Shown: positions 11,374-18,649 of the stretch, one piece after another | How the letters are laid out: the number at the start of each line of letters is the position of its first letter | Position numbering within the stretch: position 1 is the stretch's first letter | Source of the DNA: Lampropedia aestuarii | GTDB taxonomy: Bacteria; Pseudomonadota; Gammaproteobacteria; Burkholderiales; Burkholderiaceae_C | Length of the DNA: 64,000 nucleotides | Direction: 5' to 3' | NCBI RefSeq assembly: GCF_004803635.1 | Contig: NZ_SSWX01000008.1 | Coordinates: 1-64,000, forward strand | Notes under the pieces: generated by a model | Database searches by the model: none | Seen by the model: only the letters and a program-made list of their open reading frames with translations | Told to the model about the DNA's origin: nothing | Made by a program: the position numbers and the translations under genes

Positions 11374-12300
11374 TCAACACAGCGCTTGCTTGGTCTGCCA
11401 GACCCCATCAGGGGCTTGGCCGCTGTCCTCAAGAAACGCATTGACTGGCACCTCCAGATACGTACGGCCATCTGACTGTGCAGGCGGCAAGCGCCCTGCT
11501 CTCACATTCACCTGCACCGCTGGCAAGATCAAGGTCGGCATCGCCAAGCTGGCATCGCGCTGATTGCGCATCTCAACAAACTGCGCTTGTGTGATGCCAT
11601 CGCGCACATGGATATTCTGCGCCCGCTGCTCGGCCACCGTGCACATGGACGCAGGCGCTCGATGCGCAGGCGGATAGTCATGGCAGACGTGGATGCGCGT
11701 CTGTAAAGGCAAGCGCAAGATGCGTCCAATCGAGCTAAAAAGTGCCACGGCATCCCCACCTGGAAAATCAGCACGGGCGGTACCCACATCTGGCATGAAC
11801 AAGGTATCGCCAACAAAAATATCATCGCCTACCATAAAGGCCATGTCCGCTGGCGTGTGGCCAGGCACAGACAGCGCCGTCACAGACAAACGGCCTAACT
11901 GCAGCACCTGCCCATCTTCGAGCAAACAATCGAACTGGCTGCCATCGGGCAAAAAATCACGCTCGAAGCGAAACACCGTGCGAAAAATCTTCTGCACCTG
12001 GCAGATTGCAGCACTGATGGCGATACGACCGCCCGCATGGTGGCGTATGTGTTGCGCGCCAGACAAATGGTCAGCGTGTGCATGGGTCTCCAAAATCCAC
12101 TGCACTTGCCAATGGTGCTTGCGGATATGGTCCAGCACACGGTCACTGCTGGCACTGGTCAGGCTGCCTGACTTGGGATCAAAGTCCAACACCGGATCAA
12201 TGACCGCGGCCTGGCCTGTCTCTGTATCAGCGAGCACATAGCTGAATGTGCCGGTGGCCTCATCAAAAAAAGACTGGATATGGGGTGAAGTCATGGCCAT
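11374..12300 (-). CDS. blh: Metallo-beta-lactamase fold persulfide dioxygenase (Blh/ETHE1-like)
   Basis: The 308-residue protein has the metallo-beta-lactamase metal motif THAHADH near residue 70. PGHTPADM and GDTLF follow, and CHDYPP lies further on, an order seen in ETHE1/Blh persulfide dioxygenases that oxidise glutathione or protein persulfides to sulfite. The start at 12300 is chosen because AGGAG lies five bases upstream; the frame is open to 12333. The gene is divergent from a BigR-type repressor and shares its AT-rich control region, matching the known bigR-blh arrangement of sulfide detoxification. No rhodanese domain is fused. Confidence 0.85.
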   Translation of the reverse strand: MAMTSPHIQSFFDEATGTFSYVLADTETGQAAVIDPVLDFDPKSGSLTSASSDRVLDHIRKHHWQVQWILETHAHADHLSGAQHIRHHAGGRIAISAAICQVQKIFRTVFRFERDFLPDGSQFDCLLEDGQVLQLGRLSVTALSVPGHTPADMAFMVGDDIFVGDTLFMPDVGTARADFPGGDAVALFSSIGRILRLPLQTRIHVCHDYPPAHRAPASMCTVAEQRAQNIHVRDGITQAQFVEMRNQRDASLAMPTLILPAVQVNVRAGRLPPAQSDGRTYLEVPVNAFLEDSGQAPDGVWQTKQALC

Positions 12301-12350
12301 GGGAACTCCTATAAGGGCAAAGCACTGTCGCACGACAAGTAGTATACTTT

Positions 12351-12365
12351 TTTATATAATATAAA
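12351..12365. promoter_or_regulatory. AT-rich palindrome, candidate BigR operator
   Basis: TTTATAT-A-ATATAAA is a perfect 15-base palindrome in the 106-base region between the divergent blh-like and bigR genes. It is embedded in a longer AT-only stretch (about 12344-12374). ArsR-type BigR/SqrR repressors bind AT-rich inverted repeats that overlap the promoters of the genes they control. Binding here is inferred from position. Confidence 0.5.
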
Positions 12366-12406
12366 AATATATTTCATCATACAACCCTCATACGGAGAAT
12401 GGCGAC

Positions 12407-12772
12407 ATGCCCAATCCAACCCTTTCAGAGCCTCTTGCTCCAGTCAGCGACGCGCCAGACTTCAGCAGCATGCGCGAGCACGCCGGTGCGGCCGCTGCCA
12501 TGCTCAGGCTGCTTGGCAATGAAGACCGTTTGATGCTGTTATGCCAAATGGCCGAGCAAGCGCGCACCGTTGCCCAATTAGAGCAATTGACTGGCATCCG
12601 CCAGCCATCCCTGTCGCAGCAGTTGGGCGTACTGCGCCGTGAAGGACTGGTATCGACCCAGCGTGAAGGCAAATTCATTTGGTACCAATTGGCAGATGCA
12701 CGTGCCTGGGAATTGATGCAAGTGGTGCATCAACTGTTTTGCGGCGCGGCTGCAGGGAGTAAACAGCCATGA
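12407..12772 (+). CDS. bigR: BigR/SqrR-type ArsR-family persulfide-sensing repressor
   Basis: The 121-residue winged-helix protein has the ArsR helix-turn-helix region (LTGIRQPSLSQQLGVLRREGLV, about residues 61-82, shown here only as its span) followed by the wing. It lacks the metal-binding ELCVCDL box. Instead it has Cys46 in the alpha-2 region and Cys112 near the C terminus, 66 residues apart, the same spacing as the redox cysteines Cys42 and Cys108 of BigR. Such cysteines form a di- or tetrasulfide with persulfides and release DNA. GGAG lies nine bases before the ATG. The stop overlaps the next gene's start. Confidence 0.9.
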   Translation: MPNPTLSEPLAPVSDAPDFSSMREHAGAAAAMLRLLGNEDRLMLLCQMAEQARTVAQLEQLTGIRQPSLSQQLGVLRREGLVSTQREGKFIWYQLADARAWELMQVVHQLFCGAAAGSKQP

Positions 12773-13236
12773 ACATTCAATGGGCCGCATTCACACCCGG
12801 AGCCGCCTTGGCAGGCGGTCTTTTAATTGGCCTGGCCGCCTCAGCGATGGTGCTTTTTCTCGGGCGCATAGCCGGCATCAGCGGCATCGTCGGTGCTTTA
12901 TTGCAACGTGCCAGCTGGCGCAACCGCAGCCAATGGGGCTGGCGACTGGCGTTTACAGTGGGCCTATTGTCGGCACCCCTGCTGTGGCAACTTTTTGCCG
13001 CATTACCGGCCATACAGCTGCAAGCGGCACCAGCTACCATCGTGCTGGCGGGCTTGTTGGTTGGATTTGGGTCCCGTTTGGGCTCTGGATGCACCAGCGG
13101 CCATGGCGTATGTGGGATCGCACGCCTGTCCATGCGCTCTGTCGTCGCCACGCTGGTCTTCATGGCCACAGCTGCATTGACTGTGTTTCTGGTGCGCCAC
13201 GCCCTGCCCTTGATCGCCCCTGGAGTGTCCTCATGA
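12769..13236 (+). CDS. YeeE/YedE transporter half, first part
   Basis: The 155-residue protein has about four membrane helices and the YeeE/YedE sulfur-transport signature GSGCTSGHGVCG (about residues 105-116), whose cysteines are implicated in handling reduced sulfur. The ATG at 12769 overlaps the bigR stop (ATGA), so it is translationally coupled to the repressor. With the next gene it forms the two-part module seen in bigR operons. It probably moves sulfide, thiosulfate or a related sulfur species across the inner membrane; the exact substrate and direction are not shown. Confidence 0.88.
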   Translation: MNIQWAAFTPGAALAGGLLIGLAASAMVLFLGRIAGISGIVGALLQRASWRNRSQWGWRLAFTVGLLSAPLLWQLFAALPAIQLQAAPATIVLAGLLVGFGSRLGSGCTSGHGVCGIARLSMRSVVATLVFMATAALTVFLVRHALPLIAPGVSS

Positions 13237-13661
13237 TCACCTTGATTGCCTATATTGCCGGCTTGCTATTTGGCCTGGGTCTGCTTATATCTGGTTTGGG
13301 AAACCCTGAAAAAGTCCTGAATTTTCTGGATTTCTTCGGCCAATGGGATCCGTCGTTGCTGCTTGTGATGGTCGCAGCGATTGGCAGCAGCTCGCTGGCC
13401 TTTGCATGGGCCAAGCGCCGCAGCAGCTCCTTGCTCAAAGAGCCGATGCACTGGCCCGCCTCAAACGCCATAGACCGCAAGCTGCTCAGCGGCGCCGCAC
13501 TATTTGGCGTAGGCTGGGGTTTGACGGGATTGTGCCCTGGGCCTGCCCTGATGAACTTGGCCACTTTGCAAATCGAGGTGTACTGGTTTGTCGCTGCCAT
13601 GGTGCTGGGCATGCTGCTTGCGCATCGCTATACCCAGCAGCGAACCCAGGCAAACAGATAA
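13233..13661 (+). CDS. YeeE/YedE-like transporter half, second part (DUF6691 type)
   Basis: This 142-residue membrane protein begins MITLIAYIAGLLFGLGL. It has the short signatures ISGLGNPEKVLNFLDFFG near residue 20 and GWGLTGLCPGPA near 95. These match the second half of split YeeE/YedE transporters, with a conserved cysteine in GLCPGPA. The ATG at 13233 overlaps the stop of the first half. The two halves are usually about 140-150 residues each, as here, and are expected to assemble into one transporter. It is the last clear member of the bigR operon. Confidence 0.88.
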   Translation: MITLIAYIAGLLFGLGLLISGLGNPEKVLNFLDFFGQWDPSLLLVMVAAIGSSSLAFAWAKRRSSSLLKEPMHWPASNAIDRKLLSGAALFGVGWGLTGLCPGPALMNLATLQIEVYWFVAAMVLGMLLAHRYTQQRTQANR

Positions 13662-13680
13662 ACAACCGCTGGCCGTTATG

Positions 13681-13705
13681 CCAATAACCAATAACCAGTA
13701 ACCAG
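13681..13705 (+). repeat. Short tandem repeat CCAATAA/CCAGTAA
   Basis: Three and a half units of a seven-base repeat (CCAATAA, CCAATAA, CCAGTAA, CCAG) lie in the 60-base gap between the bigR operon and the next gene. Such arrays can change length by slippage; here it is upstream of a start codon. Confidence 0.6.
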
Positions 13706-13721
13706 AAAAGCCTGTGACTGT

Positions 13722-14327
13722 ATGGACCATCAACTATGGCCTGTAGGCCTGACTTTAAGCTTGGCGCTGGTCTACTTTGCCAAGCAGTGGTTTTGGCCTG
13801 CGCCAGCCACACGCCAGCATGAACAACTGCGCCTGGACTGGCTACTGTCCTTGTCTGCCACACCTGGAACCGAAGTGCTGGGCGTGCAGACCATTCGCAA
13901 CTCGCTGATGTCCTGCACCATGACGGCAACGGCCACCACGCTGGCCTTCATGGGGAGCGTGAGCCTGCTCTACAACAGCTGGCAACCCCCAGCGGCGGCA
14001 TTGCACACGCCCACGCTGCTCTCACTCTTGGCCATTTTGGTGTTGCTGGGCTTGTCGTTTATTTTTTCGATCCTGTCTGCGCGCCAATGGCACCACGCAG
14101 GCTTTGTGGCTGGCATGCCCGTTGGCAGCGCCCAACGCCAGCATTGGCTACCTGTAGGACACACCTGCCTGCGCAAAGCAGGCCACTACTACGCGCTGTC
14201 CGTACGCTTGCTGATGTGGTGCGTGCCACTGGTCGTGGTGGGGCTGTTTGCTTGGATCGGCCTGATCGCTGCCCTGGTGCTACTGGTCCTATTGTGCTTG
14301 GGCCTGGACCGCTTTCACCAGCTGTAA
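13722..14327 (+). CDS. DUF599-like integral membrane protein
   Basis: The 201-residue product has about four hydrophobic helices: near 5-22, 64-85, 98-118 and 160-195. The segment IRNSLMSCTMTATATTLAF resembles the conserved QRNSLMxxxxFASTT region of DUF599 proteins, which usually have 200-240 residues and no assigned role. It follows the bigR operon by 60 bases on the same strand and could be read through, but it is not a known part of sulfide operons. Family assignment is from motif resemblance. Confidence 0.6.
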   Translation: MDHQLWPVGLTLSLALVYFAKQWFWPAPATRQHEQLRLDWLLSLSATPGTEVLGVQTIRNSLMSCTMTATATTLAFMGSVSLLYNSWQPPAAALHTPTLLSLLAILVLLGLSFIFSILSARQWHHAGFVAGMPVGSAQRQHWLPVGHTCLRKAGHYYALSVRLLMWCVPLVVVGLFAWIGLIAALVLLVLLCLGLDRFHQL

Positions 14328-14751
14328 CTGCGTCACCGCACGCCAGCGACAACCTGCGCCCCACCGCCACTAAGCCGCCTCCTGTGCATACGCGCTGGGC
14401 AGATGGCCCCTCCTGCTGGCCCTACGCGCAACTGCCCACTCTTGTATCCAACGGCCCGGTTTGCCCAAGTAGAGGCAGCATCCTCCAGATGCCACACGTA
14501 CGCCATGTGCGCCGTCCGCTCACGAACAAATACGCGGTTTTTTTGCAATTTGCTACCAAGCCTGTACGTCAACCCAAAGCCCCAGACCGCGTTTGGATAA
14601 TAGTGAACCAATTGTAAAAAATAAACAGGACACGCTTTACATCGCGACATACACGCTTACGCAGCAGACACCTTGGCTTTGCTTAAGCGCATCACTATCG
14701 AGTTGATTCATCAGTGAAACAAATCGATTGCAGCAACTACCGGAGATTCTC
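14328..14751. other. Intergenic region, no gene recognised
   Basis: About 420 bases with only short overlapping frames that lack motifs. The right part, from about 14590, is AT-richer than its surroundings (AATAGTGAACCAATTGTAAA and following) and probably holds the promoter of the secreted protein at 14752. Confidence 0.5.
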
Positions 14752-15126
14752 ATGCCCATACGACACACTGCGCTTTCATCCCTTCCGTCAGGCAAAGCCC
14801 TGTTGCTTTGCGCGATGGGCCTGGTCGCATGGTGCCTGTCTGGCACCGCCCAGGCAGGCGATATTCAATGGTCGGTGGGAGTCAATTCCGGCGGCTATTA
14901 CGCACCGCAGCCGGGCGTGCAAGTGCAAATCGGCAATGGCCGCCACTACCAGCCTGCCCCACAGGTGATTGTCGTGCCGCCAGCAGCCCCAGTCTATGTG
15001 GCACCAGCGCCTGTTTATGTGACCCCGGCACCAGTCTATAAGCCTGGCCGCGGCAATTACCACCGTCCGCACCCACGCCATGGCCACCGTGGTCATGACA
15101 GAGACAGACACCACCACCGCCACTAA
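14752..15126 (+). CDS. Secreted Pro/Val-rich protein with His-rich tail
   Basis: The 124-residue protein starts at the ATG preceded by GGAG six bases upstream. A signal peptide is clear: a charged start, a hydrophobic core (ALLLCAMGLVAWCL) and a likely cleavage after AQA near residue 36. The mature part has a short Gly/Tyr region, then repeated PVYVAPAP/PVYVTPAP units, and ends in about twenty residues dominated by His, Arg and Asp. No known enzymatic motif is visible. The tail could bind divalent metals or polyanions; this is inference from composition. Confidence 0.7.
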   Translation: MPIRHTALSSLPSGKALLLCAMGLVAWCLSGTAQAGDIQWSVGVNSGGYYAPQPGVQVQIGNGRHYQPAPQVIVVPPAAPVYVAPAPVYVTPAPVYKPGRGNYHRPHPRHGHRGHDRDRHHHRH

Positions 15127-15206
15127 GTCATTACCAGCGGCTGGCCGCCACACACAGCGCAAAAAAGCGGCCTATCAAGGCCACTTTGTACAAGCCACTA
15201 TGGCTA

Positions 15207-15962
15207 TCAGCCACGTCCCACAAACGGCATCTTGGTCGCCATCACCGTGTGGAACAAAACATTGGCCTCCAGTGGCAAGCTGGCCATGTACAGCACCGAC
15301 TGGGCCACCGTATTGACATCCATCATGGCTTCAACTGCAATCTCGCCATTGGCTTGCGGCACGCCTGTGGACATGCGCGCAGCCAGCTCTGTGTAAGCAT
15401 TGCCAACATCAATCTGACCCACGGCAATATCGTAGGCGCGGCCATCGAGGCTGGCGCTTTTGGTCAAACCGGACACCGCGTGCTTGGTGGCGGTGTAAGC
15501 CATCGAATTGGGGCGTGGCGCATACGCTGAGATCGAGCCGTTATTGATGATGCGACCACCGCGTGGACTTTGGCTGCGCATGGCCTTGAAAGCGTGCTGA
15601 ATGCAATAGAACATGCCATTGAGGTTCACACCCACAACGTCCTGCCACTGCTCAGCGGTCCAATCCACAAAATCACCCGGCGGGTTGCTGCGCCCGGCGT
15701 TGTTAAACAACAAGTCCACGCGGCCCCATTGCGCCACGACGGTATCAAACAATTGCGCCACTTCGGCTGGGTTGGTCACATCCGTGGCGACCGGCAACAC
15801 CCCGTGCGCCGCGCCTTGGGCTTCTTGCGCCACTTGCTGCAGTGCATCGGCACGCCGACCGGCAATGGCCACGCGATAACCGGCCTGGGCCAAAGTCAGC
15901 GCCACCGCCTTGCCAATACCGGAGCCTCCACCGGTCACAATCGCCACAGGAGCTTGCGTCAT
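15207..15962 (-). CDS. SDR-family oxidoreductase
   Basis: The 251-residue protein is a classical short-chain dehydrogenase. It has the nucleotide-binding TGGGSGIG motif at residues 10-17, NNAG at 87-90, a serine in NNGSISAY, and catalytic Tyr156 and Lys160 in YTATK. AAGGA lies five bases before the ATG at 15962. The basic residues GRR after the second strand (about 35-37) favour NADP(H). Substrate cannot be told from the sequence, and no pathway partners are adjacent; the next gene is a drug exporter on the same strand. Confidence 0.9.
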   Translation of the reverse strand: MTQAPVAIVTGGGSGIGKAVALTLAQAGYRVAIAGRRADALQQVAQEAQGAAHGVLPVATDVTNPAEVAQLFDTVVAQWGRVDLLFNNAGRSNPPGDFVDWTAEQWQDVVGVNLNGMFYCIQHAFKAMRSQSPRGGRIINNGSISAYAPRPNSMAYTATKHAVSGLTKSASLDGRAYDIAVGQIDVGNAYTELAARMSTGVPQANGEIAVEAMMDVNTVAQSVLYMASLPLEANVLFHTVMATKMPFVGRG

Positions 15963-16269
15963 ACGATTCCTTTTCTATTCTTTGCGGGATGGTCAAAAAA
16001 GCATTATCTGTGCATTCCTGCGCCTGTGCTGGCTGGCAATGGGAATAGACAGCAAGCAGGGGACACACCTGCGCTTGCACAATCACTGCATGTCAAACCT
16101 GCATGGCGATAAGCCCTGTTGTTGAATACATTCAGCCTTTTGGCATACCAGTACCCCAAGATCGAAACGGGCGAGGCGAGCTGGCGTGCGCGGCGTAATT
16201 TGGATGCCTGCAGCCACCCAATACCGTCTTCAAAGTGCCTTGTAGCCAAGTGCCAGCTGCACCAGCTAA
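15963..16269. other. Intergenic region, nothing recognised
   Basis: About 300 bases between two minus-strand genes. It should hold the promoter of the SDR gene at its left end and the 3' end of the mdtD-like transcript at its right end. No hairpin with a T run and no convincing frame were seen. Confidence 0.45.
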
Positions 16270-17715
16270 TCAATGGTCATGCTCACCAGGCCCGATGGCC
16301 TTTTTCGCCAGCGCATCGCCGGGTTCGCCCGGAGCATGGTCGTCTTCCAACTGCCAAAACACCCAGGCCGACAGCACGGTCACTATGCCGATGCAGACAA
16401 ACGCGCCGCGAAACGCATTGGCACTGCCGGTGATCTCGGTGACCCCCAGCCATTGCTGGAAGCTGGCAATCAAGGCGGCAGCAACGGCCACGCCCATGCC
16501 CATCGAGAGCATTTGCACCATGGACAGCATGCTGTTGCCGCTGCTGGCTTGGTGCGACTCCAGGTCCTTGAGCGTTACGGTGTTCATGCAGGTGAACTGC
16601 AGCGAATTCACGGCGCCAAACAAGGCCATTTGCACAATCCGCAGCCACAAAGGCTGCTCGGGCGTCATCAATGCAAAGCCCATGATCAGCATGCCCAACA
16701 CCACCGTGTTGACACTCAGCACATAGCGGTAGCCATAGCGGTGAATCAAGCGCGTGGCCAGCGGCTTGATGGTGATACTGGCCAAGGCCATTGGCAGCAT
16801 CAGCATACCTGCCTGCGCGGGGCTGTAACCCATACTCAGCTGCATCAGCAGCGGAATCATATAAGGCATGGCACCAGAGCCAATGCGGGCGAACAAATTG
16901 CCCAAAATTCCGACCCTGAAACTGGGCACGCTGAACAAATGGGGCGAGAACAAGGGCTGGCTGACCTTGTTGGCGTGCAGCCAGTACGCCGTTAATCCAG
17001 CCAGTCCGGCCAGCAGCAGCACCAGCACGGTGACGTGCTGAAAGCCCAAGCCCCCCAGGCCGTCAAGTGACAGCGACATGCAGACCATCGCCACCGTCAG
17101 CATCAAATAGCCCGAGCCATCAAGCGGGCCGACCTTTGCATCGCGCAAATCGGGCATTAAGCGCTTGGCCGCAAAAGCACCAACCAAACCAATGGGTACA
17201 TTGATCAGGAAAATCCAATGCCAGCTGACTGCTTCGACTAGGATCCCGCCCAGGGTCGGGCCAATCAACTGCCCCATCAAGCCTGGCACAGCGACAAAGC
17301 TCATCGCTTCCAAAAATTTGTCTTTGGGAAAGCTGCGCAGCACTGCCAGACGCCCGACCGGCAGCAGCAAAGCCCCACCCAAGCCCTGCAACACCCTTGC
17401 GGCAATCAGCATGTTCAAGGTGGGCGCCAGCGCACAAGCCAGTGAACCCAAGGCGAACAAGACCGCTGCCGTCATGAAAATACGCCGCGTGCCAAAACGG
17501 TCAGCCAGCCAACCCGAGGCCGGAATCACCACCGCCATCGTCAACGCATACGCCACCACCGCCGTCTGCATGCGCAGTGGACTTTCATTCAGACTGTGTG
17601 CAATCGCCGGCAAAGCCGTGTTGACGATGGTGCCGTCCAGCGACTGCATGAAAAAACCGATGGCCACCAGCCACAGCAAAGTACGCTCGGGAGCAGTGAA
17701 ATGTGTTTTGGCCAT
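16270..17715 (-). CDS. mdtD: MFS multidrug exporter, MdtD-like (DHA2 family)
   Basis: The 481-residue protein has about 14 membrane helices. The start FFMQSLDGTIVNTALPAIA, the motif A equivalent GWLADRFGTRRIF, the RVLQGLGGALLLPVGRL helix and the SWHWIFLINVPIG block closely follow E. coli MdtD. DHA2 exporters use the proton gradient to expel varied compounds. MdtD in E. coli is encoded with MdtABC, but no RND partner is found here; it stands alone. The C terminus is acidic and histidine-containing. Actual substrate is unknown. Confidence 0.88.
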   Translation of the reverse strand: MAKTHFTAPERTLLWLVAIGFFMQSLDGTIVNTALPAIAHSLNESPLRMQTAVVAYALTMAVVIPASGWLADRFGTRRIFMTAAVLFALGSLACALAPTLNMLIAARVLQGLGGALLLPVGRLAVLRSFPKDKFLEAMSFVAVPGLMGQLIGPTLGGILVEAVSWHWIFLINVPIGLVGAFAAKRLMPDLRDAKVGPLDGSGYLMLTVAMVCMSLSLDGLGGLGFQHVTVLVLLLAGLAGLTAYWLHANKVSQPLFSPHLFSVPSFRVGILGNLFARIGSGAMPYMIPLLMQLSMGYSPAQAGMLMLPMALASITIKPLATRLIHRYGYRYVLSVNTVVLGMLIMGFALMTPEQPLWLRIVQMALFGAVNSLQFTCMNTVTLKDLESHQASSGNSMLSMVQMLSMGMGVAVAAALIASFQQWLGVTEITGSANAFRGAFVCIGIVTVLSAWVFWQLEDDHAPGEPGDALAKKAIGPGEHDH

Positions 17716-17841
17716 GGCTCGGACGTGGTGAAATCAGGGTGCTAGCTATTGTGCCAGCTCGATCACGCCTTGTGCTTTGCCCTTTATTCCTGCCAGCGCC
17801 GTCCTCTTCCGTCTTGGGCACCAGGCCCGCCAGACCATGCC

Positions 17842-18552
17842 ATGAACCACCTTACCCACCCCCACTCGCCACCCAACCCGGCATTGCAGCCGCTGCAACA
17901 CGCGCTGTCACAGCAGCTGCATGACGCCCGCCTGGTGCTGACGCACTTACCCAACTCGCCGATCCAGTTGTGGTTGCTGGATGCCGCACCCTTGCGGCGT
18001 GCATTCACCGACGCAGAAGTGCAGCGCATCCAGAATGAGCCGCTGTACTGGTGTTTTTGCTGGGCCAGCGGCCAGGTGATGGCGCAGTGGCTGCTGGAGC
18101 ATCCCGACCGCGTGCGCGGCAAAACCCTGCTGGACTTTGGCGCGGGCTCAGGCGTCGTGGCAATTGCCGCGGCGTTGGCTGGGGCGGCCCGAGTGATCGC
18201 CTGCGACATCGACCCGCTAGCGCGTCAGGCCTGCGTGGCCAATGCGGCGGCCAACGGCGTGACGCTGGAGATTTGCGACAACTTTGACACGGCCCCCAAG
18301 GCTGACTGGATTGTCGCCGCCGATGTGCTGTACGACCGCGCCAACCTGTGCTGGCTGGACCGCTTTGCGCAGGCCGCAGACGAGGTCATGGTGGCCGACT
18401 CGCGCGTGCGCGACTTCCAGCACCCGCATTACCAGCGCCTTGGGCAAGCACCGGCCACGACCTGGCCCGATCTGGAAGAGTCAGCTGAATTTCGGCATGT
18501 CTCGCTCTACTACGGCCACGCCATTAGAATAGCGGCCACCGATTCACACTGA
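17842..18552 (+). CDS. Class I SAM-dependent methyltransferase (COG3897, ETFB-lysine methyltransferase-like)
   Basis: The 236-residue protein has the SAM-binding motif LDFGAGSGVVAIAAA near residue 100, then ACDIDPLARQACVANAAANG, and the DWIVAADVLYDR segment typical of the METTL20/Nnt1-like group that methylates lysines in electron-transfer flavoprotein beta or other proteins. Bacterial members are often labelled L11 methyltransferase-like. The ATG at 17842 opens the conserved part; an upstream frame to 17749 is unlikely because it lacks conserved sequence. It is followed by valS but no functional link is evident. Confidence 0.8.
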   Translation: MNHLTHPHSPPNPALQPLQHALSQQLHDARLVLTHLPNSPIQLWLLDAAPLRRAFTDAEVQRIQNEPLYWCFCWASGQVMAQWLLEHPDRVRGKTLLDFGAGSGVVAIAAALAGAARVIACDIDPLARQACVANAAANGVTLEICDNFDTAPKADWIVAADVLYDRANLCWLDRFAQAADEVMVADSRVRDFQHPHYQRLGQAPATTWPDLEESAEFRHVSLYYGHAIRIAATDSH

Positions 18553-18649
18553 TTCGCCCCTGATTCTAGGCATTTCGCCGCGCCCAAGCCCTGCATGACT
18601 GGCTTGGCTGCCATGGCTATATGCCACTGTCCCTTAGCAGATTGCACCT

